A stretch of DNA of 64,000 bases from Bacillus sp. 123MFChir2 (GTDB lineage: Bacteria; Bacillota; Bacilli; Bacillales; Bacillaceae_G). The stretch's first letter is position 1, and every line of letters starts with the position of its first letter. The notes below the pieces were generated by a model, which saw only the letters and a list, made by a program, of their open reading frames with translations, had not been told where the DNA came from and did not search any database. A program made the translations under genes and the position numbers. Positions 54,812-63,468 of this stretch are shown one piece after another. The stretch lies in the NCBI RefSeq assembly GCF_000383235.1, contig NZ_KB910927.1, forward strand, positions 83,362-147,361, read 5' to 3'.

Positions 54812-55021
54812 GGTAAATATGCATTACCTGATGGACAATCCTTTACAACCGGTGATGATGAAGGGAAAACAGCAAAAACGATTCACAAGCATATCCAAAA
54901 TAGCACACTTGCTTTATTCCAAGATGCATTCGATCCGCTAAAGGATATCTTCAATGAAATGGTCCTTGATTTCCTTAGAGACTCTTCTCTACATGAGTAT
55001 GGTGAGGTTTCTTATGCATAA
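54773..55021 (+). pseudogene. C-terminal gene fragment, unknown family
   Basis: An open stretch of about 82 codons beginning at a TTG without a ribosome site and an in-frame stop six bases before it. It reads KNHQGKYALPDGQSFTTGDD, KTAKTIHKHIQNSTLALFQD and FDPLKDIFNEMVLDFLRDSS. Coding character is good but the family is not recognised. Its beginning abuts the truncated SRPBCC gene. Confidence 0.5.
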
Positions 55022-55171
55022 TAGTTAGATTCTTTCTGATAACTAAACTTCAATATAATTTATAAAGAAATTTGCTACATATGCATCGTTAAATATATTA
55101 GATATGAAACAGCTGCCCCTTAAAGAATTAGGATTTGGATAGTTCTATACTTCATGCTTTATGACATAGAC
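55022..55171. other. gene-poor stretch after the deletion scar
   Basis: Contains a 12-codon open piece (MKQLPLKELGFG, about 55104) without a clear ribosome site; no other signal seen. Confidence 0.3.
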
Positions 55172-55205
55172 AAAAAAGTCTCGGTTTAGTCACCGAGACT
55201 TTTTT
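55172..55205. terminator. terminator downstream of ecsC
   Basis: Stem AAAAAAGTCTCGG / CCGAGACTTTTTT, usable from either side. Confidence 0.8.
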
Positions 55206-55314
55206 CATGCCCTCTCATATGTTATTGAGGGTCAAAGGGATAAAACATCGAATCTTTTTACATTTTTCACAAAAAAATTAACTATCTTCAAAACGATTCG
55301 ACTTTATTTCAAAT

Positions 55315-56031
55315 TCACATCATACCTTCCCGCTGCAAATACCGCAAACGATAGCAATTCATCGTCACTTCCCCGAGCCGCTGCAGCAGCTGGTAATTCG
55401 CATACGCTCCCACCGGTGCACCGATGACAGGGACGAGCTGCAGCATTTTGGCTAGATCAATATAATCGCGGTATTCTTGCTGGAATTTCTCCCAGTCGAT
55501 ATGATTTTCTTTATTTGTATCCCACGTTTCAATGGCCTTCCATATTTCTTTCCGGTGATTATCGCTTGAGAACGCAAGTTGAAATACGTGAAGGATAAAT
55601 AACCGCTCTTCTTGTTTACTCGTATCATAGCCGTACAATGTTGCTGCATCAAATAAAAATTTAATTTTAATGCTGAGCAGCAGCGGGAAGTCAGCAAGTC
55701 CGAGTAAAAAACCTCCTGCTCCTGTCCCGGCTCCTTCTGCGGCTGCAACCTTTTTATATTCATCGATCTTCTTTAATACTTCTTCATCTCTTCTTTGCAA
55801 TGACCAATCTGTTTCTTTTAGCCTCGGTTTGATGAAATTCGAACCAATGCTAATGCCTTGCACCATCTTTTTAATTGTTTCTGTAAGTATGTTTTGCACT
55901 TTTTCTGGAATGAGCTGCTGCATTTTCGTTTGAACTGTTTTAGAGAAACGTGTCATTACAGAAGAATTTTTGATAATTTTTCTTTTCCACTGTTGTAATT
56001 CTAAGATGACCTTTTGTTCATATCCAGTCAT
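55315..56031 (-). CDS. ecsC: EcsC family protein
   Basis: 238 residues. EcsC-domain signatures: AAAEGAGTGAGGFLLGLADF followed by PLLLSIKIKFLFDAATLYGY, and LQLVPVIGAPVGAYANYQLL near the end. Third gene of the ecs operon, 16 bases after ecsB. Its molecular role is unknown; in B. subtilis EcsC is dispensable for the transporter. Confidence 0.9.
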   Translation of the reverse strand: MTGYEQKVILELQQWKRKIIKNSSVMTRFSKTVQTKMQQLIPEKVQNILTETIKKMVQGISIGSNFIKPRLKETDWSLQRRDEEVLKKIDEYKKVAAAEGAGTGAGGFLLGLADFPLLLSIKIKFLFDAATLYGYDTSKQEERLFILHVFQLAFSSDNHRKEIWKAIETWDTNKENHIDWEKFQQEYRDYIDLAKMLQLVPVIGAPVGAYANYQLLQRLGEVTMNCYRLRYLQREGMM

Positions 56032-56047
56032 TCTTTTCTCCCTTTCC

Positions 56048-57265
56048 CTATGTACGGTTTAATTTTTTTAAACGCTTCGCCCCGTATTGATAGACAAATC
56101 CTACACTAAATAACATATTCATAAGAAAAACAAGGCCTGTCATCATCATATCCTTCGTTGCAAACGCAAAGAGCACAGTGAAAATGACACCACCTACGCA
56201 CAGCAACGTACATAGTAACGTCAGAAAATCTTTCATTTTCGCTTCTTCTGCAATCGGATATAGCTCTAGCCATAATTTTAAACGATGATGCTTCCATAAA
56301 CTTAACATCTGATAGCCAATTAAATATAAAAACAAGGCGCCGACTAGAAGGCGAACATAGAGAAACGGCGCAAAGTATAAAATCAAACCGCCAATTGTCA
56401 GTAAGCGGGCATACAACCCGAAGTAATTTCCTGAGCGTAAAAACGTGCGCAAGTATAAGAATAAATATGGGCGTTTGTCTGATACAAGTTGCAAAATAAA
56501 ATCAAGCCATTTGCGGCGAGCTACCCGTTCTTTTAATGCTGGTACATCGACAAACATATTGGCAATGCGGTATAGCAGCATCATTTTCTTTCCTTCTTCA
56601 GAAATTAAATATTCCCAGTTCAGCGGTTTCCCTTTTACTTTCTGGTGCAAAAATACAAGGTAAATGATCATCGCAAAGACGATTGCTCCCGTATACAAAG
56701 CAAAAGCGCGCTCGACAAGGAAATAAACAAAGAAAAAGTTAAGTACAAAACGAACAAGCCAGTCCGTGAGATGAATACGGTTATCCGTCATATAAGACTT
56801 TTCCCATGTCACAAATAAATTCCAGCCCTTACTTAGCACAATCGCAAGAATAATGATTATATACGTTTGACCTGATTGTTTCATTTGCTGAAAATAGAGC
56901 GGAGCAAGCGCTGCGCTTACCATTGCCACAATATACAACTGGACGATAAACGTAAATTGAAATGCTTTTCCGAAATATGCTTTTAATTTTTCTTCTACTG
57001 GAAGTAAATATACAAGATCTGCTTCTTTTAGTAACGTTTGAACCGATCCTGCCGTTAAGACAAGTCCTAACAGCACCGCCATTACAAATGCCGCCGGAAA
57101 TGCAGGCGTTAATGTTTGCAGCCATTGCTGGTAATAATACGCGCCGGCACCGATGATAAACACAAAAATAAATTTCAAATGATCATTAAATACATATTTA
57201 CCATATGTACGTGTTTCCTTTAAAAAATGACGAAACCTTTCTTTCCATAGCCCTTTACTATTCAT
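56048..57265 (-). CDS. ecsB: ABC transporter permease EcsB
   Basis: 405 residues with about nine hydrophobic helices. The start at 57265 is preferred because GGAAG has seven-base spacing; it overlaps the ecsA stop by eight bases, so translation is coupled. EcsAB is needed in B. subtilis for normal processing of exported proteins, competence and SigW activation via RasP. Confidence 0.92.
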   Translation of the reverse strand: MNSKGLWKERFRHFLKETRTYGKYVFNDHLKFIFVFIIGAGAYYYQQWLQTLTPAFPAAFVMAVLLGLVLTAGSVQTLLKEADLVYLLPVEEKLKAYFGKAFQFTFIVQLYIVAMVSAALAPLYFQQMKQSGQTYIIIILAIVLSKGWNLFVTWEKSYMTDNRIHLTDWLVRFVLNFFFVYFLVERAFALYTGAIVFAMIIYLVFLHQKVKGKPLNWEYLISEEGKKMMLLYRIANMFVDVPALKERVARRKWLDFILQLVSDKRPYLFLYLRTFLRSGNYFGLYARLLTIGGLILYFAPFLYVRLLVGALFLYLIGYQMLSLWKHHRLKLWLELYPIAEEAKMKDFLTLLCTLLCVGGVIFTVLFAFATKDMMMTGLVFLMNMLFSVGFVYQYGAKRLKKLNRT

Positions 57266-58004
57266 CAGCATCTTCTTCCTTCGTTAGTGCAATATAAATA
57301 TCATCAAGTGTTGCCCCTGGCATATGAAACTCACCTTGCAGCTGCTTGAGCGTGCCCTGTGCCCTGATTTCACCTTGATGCAAAATAATGAAGGAATCAC
57401 AATAACGCTCTGCTGTTGCTAAAATATGTGTACTCATTAAAATACCTGCACCGCTCTTTTTCATTTGATCCATCATTTGTAGCAATGATTGAATCGCTAG
57501 CGGATCTAGCCCAACAAACGGCTCATCGACAATATATAAAGAAGGCTCTACTAAAAACGCACTCATAATCATTACTTTTTGTTTCATCCCTTTTGAAAAG
57601 TGAGATGGAAACCACTTCAAACGATTTTTCATGCGAAATTCCTTTAACAGCTTGTCTACGCGCGTATCATACTCTTCCTTATCAATGCCATACGCCATTG
57701 CCGTTAGCTTTAAATGCTCTTCTAGCGTTAGCTCTTCATAGAGCACAGGTGTTTCTGGGATAAATGAGAAACTAGAACGATATGCTGTCATATCATCTTT
57801 TAATGTCTTACCGTTAATCGCTATATGACCTTGTTTCGGCTCCATTAATCCGATAATATGCTTGATTGTTGTACTTTTTCCCGCGCCGTTTAAACCGATT
57901 AAACCGACAAGCTCTCCTTTCTTAACAGAGAATGAAATATTTTGTAATACAGGCCGCTTCGTATATCCGCCTGTGACATTTTCCACGCGTAATAATTGTT
58001 CCAT
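57258..58004 (-). CDS. ecsA: ABC transporter ATP-binding protein EcsA
   Basis: 248 residues. Walker A GLNGAGKSTTIKHIIG (about 37-52), Q-loop in SFSFIPETPVLYEELTLEEH, signature HFSKGMKQKVMIMSAFLVEP, Walker B LYIVDEPFVGLDPLAI and the H-loop MSTHILATAERYCD are all intact. First gene of ecsA-ecsB-ecsC and divergent from hit, as in B. subtilis. Confidence 0.95.
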   Translation of the reverse strand: MEQLLRVENVTGGYTKRPVLQNISFSVKKGELVGLIGLNGAGKSTTIKHIIGLMEPKQGHIAINGKTLKDDMTAYRSSFSFIPETPVLYEELTLEEHLKLTAMAYGIDKEEYDTRVDKLLKEFRMKNRLKWFPSHFSKGMKQKVMIMSAFLVEPSLYIVDEPFVGLDPLAIQSLLQMMDQMKKSGAGILMSTHILATAERYCDSFIILHQGEIRAQGTLKQLQGEFHMPGATLDDIYIALTKEEDADE

Positions 58005-58199
58005 ATGACACCACTTTCTTCATTTATGTATATATAGTCATCTTACCAAAAAAATAAAGCTCCTACATAGTACAGACCTAACAATAAAAGAAAAAATTTC
58101 CTTTGCATATATCTTAAAAAAGCGGACATCATAATTAGTGAGGAAGGAACACATTGAAAAAGCAACCATAAAAGTGATGAACACAGCCTAGCGAACTCA

Positions 58200-58504
58200 T
58201 CATGAAATGGGGTGTCTATAATGGACAAAGGTGATTTACACGGAGCCATATAATTTGTTTCATTTTAGAAACGGGGTGTCTCGCGGAGAGTAGATACTGT
58301 TTTATAAAATAAACAATTCATTTCCGAAGGATTGCAACATCATTTCATTGTAAATGGGGTGTCAACGGCAGAATATATGTCGAGTTACCGCGCATTTCCT
58401 AAATAAATGAGGTGTCTCCTAAAGGTAGATTAAACGAAAACGCTTTTTCAATCCTTCTTCAGAAGGCAGGAAGCTTACCCGCTTCCTGCTTTTCGTGTTT
58501 TTTC
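58200..58504 (+). ncRNA. candidate small RNA with four GGGGTGTC-type boxes
   Basis: Four copies of a box lie at 58209-58216, 58273-58280, 58356-58363 (GGGGTGTC) and 58409-58416 (GAGGTGTC), three preceded by AAATG or AAACG. The stretch has no long ORF and ends in a strong terminator (GCAGGAAGC / GCTTCCTGCTTTT, then a T-run, 58464-58504) that does not serve any plus-strand gene. A transcript reading toward hit and stopping there is inferred; no promoter is certain. Confidence 0.4.
58464..58504 (+). terminator. terminator ahead of hit
   Basis: Stem GGCAGGAAGC / GCTTCCTGCTTTT with a later T-run, about 50 bases upstream of hit. Confidence 0.75.
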
Positions 58505-58556
58505 TATTATGTAATTATGGTAAAATACGGCTAAGACTACTGAAAGGATGAGGAAT

Positions 58557-58991
58557 ATGAATCATACAGCAGATAATTGCATTTTTTGTAAAATTATTGA
58601 GGGACAAATTCCTTGCGCAAAAGTATATGAAGATGAACATGTACTCGCTTTTCTTGATATTAGCCAAGTTACAAAAGGACATACACTCGTAATTCCAAAA
58701 GTACATAAACAAGACGTATTCGCATTAACACCAGAAATTGCTGCGCACATTTTCTCTGTTGTTCCAAAAATTTCGAATGCGATTAAAGCTGAATATAATC
58801 CAGTTGGTTTTAACTTATTAAATAATAACGGCGAAAAGGCAGGACAAACTGTCTTTCACTTCCACCTTCACTTAATCCCACGCTACGGCAACAAAGACGG
58901 TTTCGGTGCTGTATGGAAGTCTCACCAAAGTGATTACACAATGGAAGAGTTACAAAACATTGCAAGTACAATTGCAACTAGCGTAAAGTAA
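58557..58991 (+). CDS. hit: HIT-family nucleotide hydrolase Hit
   Basis: 144 residues. The HIT motif HFHLHLIPRY holds the catalytic histidine (about residue 100); CIFCKIIEGQIPCAKVYEDE at the start is the typical Hint-type opening with zinc cysteines. Expected activity is hydrolysis of adenosine 5'-phosphoramidate-type substrates. The start at 58557 has GAAAGGATGAGG upstream. A TAAAAT -10 lies near 58520. Confidence 0.93.
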   Translation: MNHTADNCIFCKIIEGQIPCAKVYEDEHVLAFLDISQVTKGHTLVIPKVHKQDVFALTPEIAAHIFSVVPKISNAIKAEYNPVGFNLLNNNGEKAGQTVFHFHLHLIPRYGNKDGFGAVWKSHQSDYTMEELQNIASTIATSVK

Positions 58992-58999
58992 CCCTTTTG

Positions 59000-59191
59000 T
59001 TAGAACAGTATGTACAATAAGATTGTACATACCATACACACCCCGCCAATGAACGCAAATCTAACAACTTGCTGTTTTACTAAAAGGATTGGCGGGTACG
59101 ATCTTTTCTGTTTTAAAATAAAAAATAATTGCATTGCTCGTACAAGAAAGAAAAGACTGACAATAAAACAAACGTTTGTAATTAGTTTCAC
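59000..59191 (-). CDS. small membrane protein
   Basis: 63 residues, GTG start behind GGGGGGAGAAAA. Two predicted TMs (ITNVCFIVSLFFLVRAMQLF and FAFIGGVCMVCTILLYILF) linked by a basic loop. Convergent with hit and divergent from yhaH. Not recognised. Confidence 0.6.
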   Translation of the reverse strand: MKLITNVCFIVSLFFLVRAMQLFFILKQKRSYPPILLVKQQVVRFAFIGGVCMVCTILLYILF

Positions 59192-59251
59192 TTTTCTCCC
59201 CCCTTGTTTTATGCATATGCACAGTTTTACACATCATGAGTATAACAATGC

Positions 59252-59285
59252 TGTGAAACTTCCATCCGTGATGACAAGTTTCACA
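59252..59285 (+). promoter_or_regulatory. GTGAAACTT inverted repeat before yhaH
   Basis: GTGAAACTT and AAGTTTCAC form a perfect nine-bp stem around CCATCCGTGATGAC, 20 bases before yhaH. The left half resembles the elements before hemE and prsA. Confidence 0.45.
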
Positions 59286-59304
59286 AATTAAGGAGGCCCT
59301 TTTC

Positions 59305-59667
59305 ATGTCAAAATCAAAATCCTTTCTAACTGGCGTTATTTTCGGCGGAGCTGTTGCAGGACTTGCTGTACTCTTTTCTACTCCTTCATCTGGAAAAGAT
59401 ATGCGAGGTAAGTTAAAAGAAAAAGGAAATGACATAAAGAAAACATTGGCTGATATTACAGCCGATACAAAATTATTAAGACGACAAATTGTTGAAACAG
59501 CTTCTGAAGGAAAAGAAGTCATTCAAGAATTAAAAGATGATATGCACGAAACATTCTCAACATGGAGACAAGATATTTCACAAAATAAGCGACACATTGA
59601 ACTAGAAATTGAAAACATTCAAAAGTCAATTGAAAAGTTACAACAAACAGTTCCTAACAAAGCTTAA
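59305..59667 (+). CDS. yhaH: YtxH-domain protein YhaH
   Basis: 120 residues: a short TM with glycines (FLTGVIFGGAVAGLAVLFST), the PSSGKDMRGKLKEK motif of the YtxH family, then a long coiled coil. Homologues are general-stress or envelope-associated proteins of unknown mechanism. AAGGAGG precedes the ATG; neighbours hit and scoC as in B. subtilis. Confidence 0.9.
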   Translation: MSKSKSFLTGVIFGGAVAGLAVLFSTPSSGKDMRGKLKEKGNDIKKTLADITADTKLLRRQIVETASEGKEVIQELKDDMHETFSTWRQDISQNKRHIELEIENIQKSIEKLQQTVPNKA

Positions 59668-59710
59668 TTTTTCGTACTATAACAAATCGTTTTGATTCTT
59701 ACCGTCTCTT

Positions 59711-59744
59711 ATACAGCACATGACATTCATGTGCTGTATTTTTT
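59711..59744 (+). terminator. terminator after yhaH
   Basis: Stem TACAGCACATGA / TCATGTGCTGTATTTTTT. The rest of 59745-59966 is promoter region for scoC. Confidence 0.85.
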
Positions 59745-59966
59745 ATACAATGACCACCCTTCCCTTTCTACATCCAAATCAGAATAAAATTCCGTCAATC
59801 TTTGGCCTGTCTTACAAGGAAACACATTTATAATCACTCGAAATTTGTATAGTTTTGTCATTTTAACGAAAAATTTTCACAATTCTAACAAAAACACTTT
59901 ATTAATTTTTATTTTACTGGCATAATAGATAGTAATGAATAAGAATTGTATAAAGTAGGTGAATTG

Positions 59967-60527
59967 ATGAAAAATAATGAAAAAAGTTATTCGATAAAAG
60001 AAGCGATGATTTTCAGCCAACGCATGGCTCAATTATCAAAAGCATTATGGAAGTGTGTAGAAAAAGATTGGCAACAGTGGATTAAACCATATGATTTAAA
60101 TATTAATGAACATCATATTTTATGGATTGCGTATCACTTAAAAGGAGCTTCTATTTCAGAAATTGCAAAGTTCGGTGTTATGCACGTATCCACGGCTTTT
60201 AACTTCTCTAAAAAACTAGAGGAACGCGGTCTACTTATATTTTCAAAGAAAGAAGATGACAAACGAAATACGTATATTGAAATTACAGAAAAGGGAGAAG
60301 AGTTGCTGTTGCAATTAATGGAGGAATATGACCCTGAAAGTAATTCTGTCTTTAATGGCGCTTTAGCTCTTCGCAATTTCTATGGTAAATTCCCAGAAAA
60401 CATCGAATTAATCGCCATTTTACGAAATGTTTATGGGCAAGACTTTATCGACATTTTCGAGAAATCACTGGATAATATCGAGGAGAGTTTTATCGAGCAT
60501 GATGAAAGGCTTGTTAAAAAATGTTAA
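59967..60527 (+). CDS. scoC: transition-state regulator ScoC (Hpr)
   Basis: 186 residues, MarR-type winged helix: [60 protein letters not shown]. Nearly identical in this core to B. subtilis ScoC, which represses extracellular proteases and sporulation genes in the transition state. The ATG at 59967 is chosen with TAGGTGAATT upstream; a TTG further upstream is possible. Relevant here because an M4 protease lies in the same window. Confidence 0.94.
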   Translation: MKNNEKSYSIKEAMIFSQRMAQLSKALWKCVEKDWQQWIKPYDLNINEHHILWIAYHLKGASISEIAKFGVMHVSTAFNFSKKLEERGLLIFSKKEDDKRNTYIEITEKGEELLLQLMEEYDPESNSVFNGALALRNFYGKFPENIELIAILRNVYGQDFIDIFEKSLDNIEESFIEHDERLVKKC

Positions 60528-60531
60528 TTCA

Positions 60532-60867
60532 TTATCTTTCCGCTATCATTCGTAAAAATTCTTGCATCAATGGTTGAAATAACCCTTGACGTTCGAGCGC
60601 TTCTGCCGCCTCTTGTCCTTCGAGGCTCTGTGGAAGCGCTCTTTCAAATTTATATAACAGCTCATCAAATAAAAGCAAACCTTCTTGTTTTTCTATTATG
60701 TATTGCTCATTCATTTGTTCACAAAGAACTAATAAACGTTCTACGTCACGTTTCATCACTTTCTTCTTTATAATTAAAGAATAAAATGGACACTTTTCTT
60801 CATCTATCATATTAAAAAGAAGTGATACATAATATTCTGCTTGTTCTAAGCGTTTCACAACGTCCAT
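60532..60867 (-). CDS. yhaI: DUF1878 protein YhaI
   Basis: 111 residues, all helical, starting MDVVKRLEQAEYYVSLLFNM and containing CPFYSLIIKKKVMKRDVERL. It matches the YhaI/DUF1878 family; function unknown. Convergent with scoC, four bases between stops, as in B. subtilis. Confidence 0.88.
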   Translation of the reverse strand: MDVVKRLEQAEYYVSLLFNMIDEEKCPFYSLIIKKKVMKRDVERLLVLCEQMNEQYIIEKQEGLLLFDELLYKFERALPQSLEGQEAAEALERQGLFQPLMQEFLRMIAER

Positions 60868-60982
60868 TTTCTTCCCTCTCTTTCTAATCCGATTTCCTCT
60901 ATTTCAGAATTTTATAACACGAACAAATTATCGTATGATACAATAGAAGTATATGTACTTTCGCCAAAGGAGGACGCTCCTC

Positions 60983-61168
60983 GTGACAATTATATTTATT
61001 GCTTTTGCAGTTATCGTTCTAACTTATATAAACCTTATGACACACACACTGTGTCAACAAAAAGAAATGTCTGATCGACGTCAATCGAGTGTCTTTCGGT
61101 TCATCAACGTATGTATTACCATTCTGTTAATTTCTAGTTATATAGAAATTATATTTCATGTAAAGTGA
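60983..61168 (+). CDS. small two-TM protein with a sequestered ribosome site
   Basis: 61 residues, GTG start: IIFIAFAVIVLTYINLMTHT, then CQQKEMSDRRQSSVFRF and a second TM (INVCITILLISSYIEIIF). The ribosome site AAAGGAGG lies in a small perfect hairpin AGGAG-GACG-CTCCT directly before the start, so translation may be limited. Not recognised. A terminator follows at once. Confidence 0.6.
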   Translation: MTIIFIAFAVIVLTYINLMTHTLCQQKEMSDRRQSSVFRFINVCITILLISSYIEIIFHVK

Positions 61169-61197
61169 GGAAGGAAACCCCTTCCTCACTTTTTTTC
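61164..61197 (+). terminator. terminator
   Basis: Stem AGTGAGGAAGG / CCTTCCTCACTTTTTTT. Confidence 0.85.
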
Positions 61198-61199
61198 CT

Positions 61200-61271
61200 C
61201 TATAAACAAATTATACCTACTATTACTAATAAAATAAACAACACAAGCCACAAAATTAATTGTTGATTCAT
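61200..61271 (-). CDS. 23-residue membrane peptide
   Basis: A short ORF starting MNQQLILWLVLFILL and ending GIICL: a polar cap and one hydrophobic helix. GGGGAGG stands 11 bases before the ATG. Composition recalls the tiny YjcZ-type sporulation membrane peptides of Bacillus, which share a LFILLVIVG-like helix. Expression is not shown. Confidence 0.55.
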   Translation of the reverse strand: MNQQLILWLVLFILLVIVGIICL

Positions 61272-61433
61272 TATAAATTCAACCTCCCCATTCCTCTTTG
61301 TATGCGTGTAAGCCCAAAATGGTGCCATGACCGAATCTGACAAACCTCACCAACATATGGGTAAATTTTCTTTATCAATAGGAAAACACATCGAAATATG
61401 TTATATTAAATTTTGTACATATTGCTTATACTA

Positions 61434-61485
61434 TAAAGTGAAACTTCCATTAGTAGGGGCTTACTGCCCGTTTATACGGGATTCA
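61434..61485 (+). promoter_or_regulatory. conserved GTGAAACTTCC element in the prsA leader
   Basis: AAAGTGAAACTTCCATTAGT then AGGGGC, followed by a GGGC/GCCC and CCCG/CGGG hairpin region, 31 bases before the prsA start. It is similar in sequence and orientation to 21958-21996 before hemE. Confidence 0.45.
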
Positions 61486-61515
61486 AAAATACATAATAGT
61501 AGGAGTGTTTATTTC

Positions 61516-62364
61516 ATGAAGAAAGCAATGCTTGCCCTAGCTGTAACAAGTGTATTCACATTATCAGCATGTGGCACTTCTGACAAAGTTGCAACATCAA
61601 AAGCTGGGGACATCACAAAAGATGAGTTCTACGATGCAATGAAAAAACAAGGCGGTAAAAACGTCTTAAAAGGCCTAGTCATGAAACAAGTATTTATTAA
61701 AAATTACCCAGTAAAAGACGATGCCGTTAACAAACAATTTGACGAATATAAAAAGCAATACGGTGATAAATTTACCGATGTATTAAAACAAAGTGGCATG
61801 ACTGAAAAAGAATTAAAAGAAACTATTCGTGCTGAGCTAGCAATGAAAGAAGCTGTGAAGAAAAGCATCACAGACAAAGAAGTAAAAGATAACTACAAAC
61901 CTGAAATTAAAGCAAGCCACATTCTTGTAAAAGATGAAGCAACTGCGAAAAAGGTAAAAGAAGAACTAGCACAAGGCAAGTCTTTTGAAGAGTTAGCAAA
62001 ACAATACTCTGAAGATACAGGTTCAAAAGAAAAAGGCGGCGACTTAGGATACTTCGGACCAGGTAAAATGGTAAAAGAATTTGAAGATGCTGCATTTAAA
62101 ATGAAAAAAGACGAAGTAAGTGATCCTGTAAAATCACAATTCGGTTATCACATCATCAAAGTTACTGATATTAAAGAATTAAAACCACTTGATCAAGAAA
62201 AAGACCGTATTAAAAACGATCTTGTTGACAAGAAATCACAAGATGCTCAATTTATGAACGATCTTGTTACAAAAGAAATGAAAAAAGCAGACGTGAAGAT
62301 CGAAGATAAAGACTTAAAAGATATTTTCGAAACTCCAAAAGCTGAAAAAGAATCGAAGAAATAA
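61516..62364 (+). CDS. prsA: foldase lipoprotein PrsA
   Basis: A 282-residue peptidyl-prolyl isomerase of the parvulin type, anchored outside the membrane. The signal peptide ends in the lipobox LSAC (FTLSACG, lipidated cysteine at about residue 20). N-terminal chaperone helices, then the PPIC domain ([52 protein letters not shown], about 135-225) and a C-terminal helix. It folds secreted proteins such as proteases. The ATG at 61516 with GTAGGAG is preferred over a long upstream extension. B. cereus group strains carry several prsA copies. Confidence 0.93.
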   Translation: MKKAMLALAVTSVFTLSACGTSDKVATSKAGDITKDEFYDAMKKQGGKNVLKGLVMKQVFIKNYPVKDDAVNKQFDEYKKQYGDKFTDVLKQSGMTEKELKETIRAELAMKEAVKKSITDKEVKDNYKPEIKASHILVKDEATAKKVKEELAQGKSFEELAKQYSEDTGSKEKGGDLGYFGPGKMVKEFEDAAFKMKKDEVSDPVKSQFGYHIIKVTDIKELKPLDQEKDRIKNDLVDKKSQDAQFMNDLVTKEMKKADVKIEDKDLKDIFETPKAEKESKK

Positions 62365-62366
62365 TG

Positions 62367-62398
62367 AAAAGTCCGGCAATCGCCGGGCTTTTTTGTTT
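62367..62398 (+). terminator. terminator after prsA
   Basis: Stem AAAAGTCCGGC / GCCGGGCTTTTTT. Confidence 0.85.
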
Positions 62399-62523
62399 TA
62401 TATATGATGAACCTTTGCCCCTATACAACCTTGTTCTCTTACAATTATGCATTTTTTATATTGCTTTCACGCCCCGGAACAAGGTAAAATTTGTAAAACA
62501 CTATTCATTAGGAGGCGGATAAA

Positions 62524-63216
62524 GTGTCCAATGAAATCATACATTCCATTGACCATCCAATGGTAAAAATTCCAGGGGGCGAAGTACATTTAAGAGACGA
62601 CAGAATAAAACGCACATGGAAAGTTGAAGTCAAACCATTTCTTCTTGCTCGTTATCCTGTAACTATGGATCTATACTATACAATTATAAATCAACCTTCT
62701 TTTACCGGAGATCCAAAACCAGTTGTAAATATTTCTTGGCACGATGCCCTTTCCTTTTGTAATCTCTTTTCGCAGAAAACTGGACTGAAAGAGTGTTATT
62801 CTATAAGTCACGATGGTAAAAACGTGATTTGTGATTGGGAAGCAGATGGCTACCGGCTCCCTACAGAAGCAGAGTGGCAATATGCATGTAAAGCAGGAAC
62901 TACTGGTTATAGGTACGGAGAGCTTGATAGGATTGCCTGGTATGATGAAAATTCAGGCAGCATACTCCATGAAGCAGGAAAAAAAGAACCGAATGCATGG
63001 GGTCTATATGATATGTTAGGAAACGTTTGGGAGTGGTGCTGGGATTTATACGATGAACAAGTGTACGGCTCCTACCGAATTTTCCGAGGAGGCAGCTGGG
63101 CCGAAGAAGCCAGAGGTTGCGGAGCTTCATGTCGTCGTCGCAGCCATCCAACCTTTCGTATCGATGACCTTGGGTTTCGTCTTGCCCGGTCTATTCACCG
63201 TGACAATACAGTTTGA
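62524..63216 (+). CDS. formylglycine-generating-enzyme (SUMF1/EgtB) family protein
   Basis: 230 residues, GTG start behind AGGAGGCGGATAAA. SUMF1-fold motifs: MVKIPGGEVHLRD, PVVNISWHDALSFCNLFSQK, YRLPTEAEWQYACKAG, LYDMLGNVWEWCWDLYD, IFRGGSW and DDLGFRLAR. One cysteine (RGC) sits where FGEs have the second active-site cysteine, but the first position is Glu-like, so true sulfatase maturation is doubtful. No sulfatase gene is near. Function uncertain. Confidence 0.85.
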   Translation: MSNEIIHSIDHPMVKIPGGEVHLRDDRIKRTWKVEVKPFLLARYPVTMDLYYTIINQPSFTGDPKPVVNISWHDALSFCNLFSQKTGLKECYSISHDGKNVICDWEADGYRLPTEAEWQYACKAGTTGYRYGELDRIAWYDENSGSILHEAGKKEPNAWGLYDMLGNVWEWCWDLYDEQVYGSYRIFRGGSWAEEARGCGASCRRRSHPTFRIDDLGFRLARSIHRDNTV

Positions 63217-63233
63217 TAATCCATCTTCACCTA

Positions 63234-63468
63234 TCATACGTTTACAAAAAAAGCGTTTAAATACGCTAAATTCTCCTGTAAAAAAGCTTGATTCTTTTCA
63301 ACGCCTCTTCGTTTACACCAACCGATCGAATTAAACGCATCGGTAAAACGATAAAACGGCAAAACTTCTTGCAAATCAATAAACCGCCGAGCTAAAAGAC
63401 TGCGGAACATCCTCAATTGCTAATACATTCAAGTTAAATTTTCCAATTGCTTGTTGCAACTTGTCCAT
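63234..63468 (-). pseudogene. phosphotransferase-like gene with internal deletion
   Basis: A proper start with AGGAG gives MDKLQQAIGKFNLNVLAIED, then VPQSFSSAVY and a stop. The shifted frame then holds RRFIDLQEVLPFYRFTDAFN, SIGWCKRRGVEKNQAFLQEN and LAYLNAFFVNV, stop. The two parts look like the first 30 and last 50 residues of an APH-type kinase-like phosphotransferase with the middle removed. Family call is moderate; the internal deletion is clear. Confidence 0.6.

Noticed and set aside
58209-58416. GGGGTGTC boxes as a CRISPR-like or minisatellite array
   Set aside because: Spacings are uneven (64, 83, 53 bases) and only about 12 bases are shared, so neither an array nor a tandem repeat fits; kept as an RNA candidate.
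61327-61515. Long N-terminal extension of PrsA
   Set aside because: The lipoprotein signal starts at 61516 with its own ribosome site; the extension covers the leader element.
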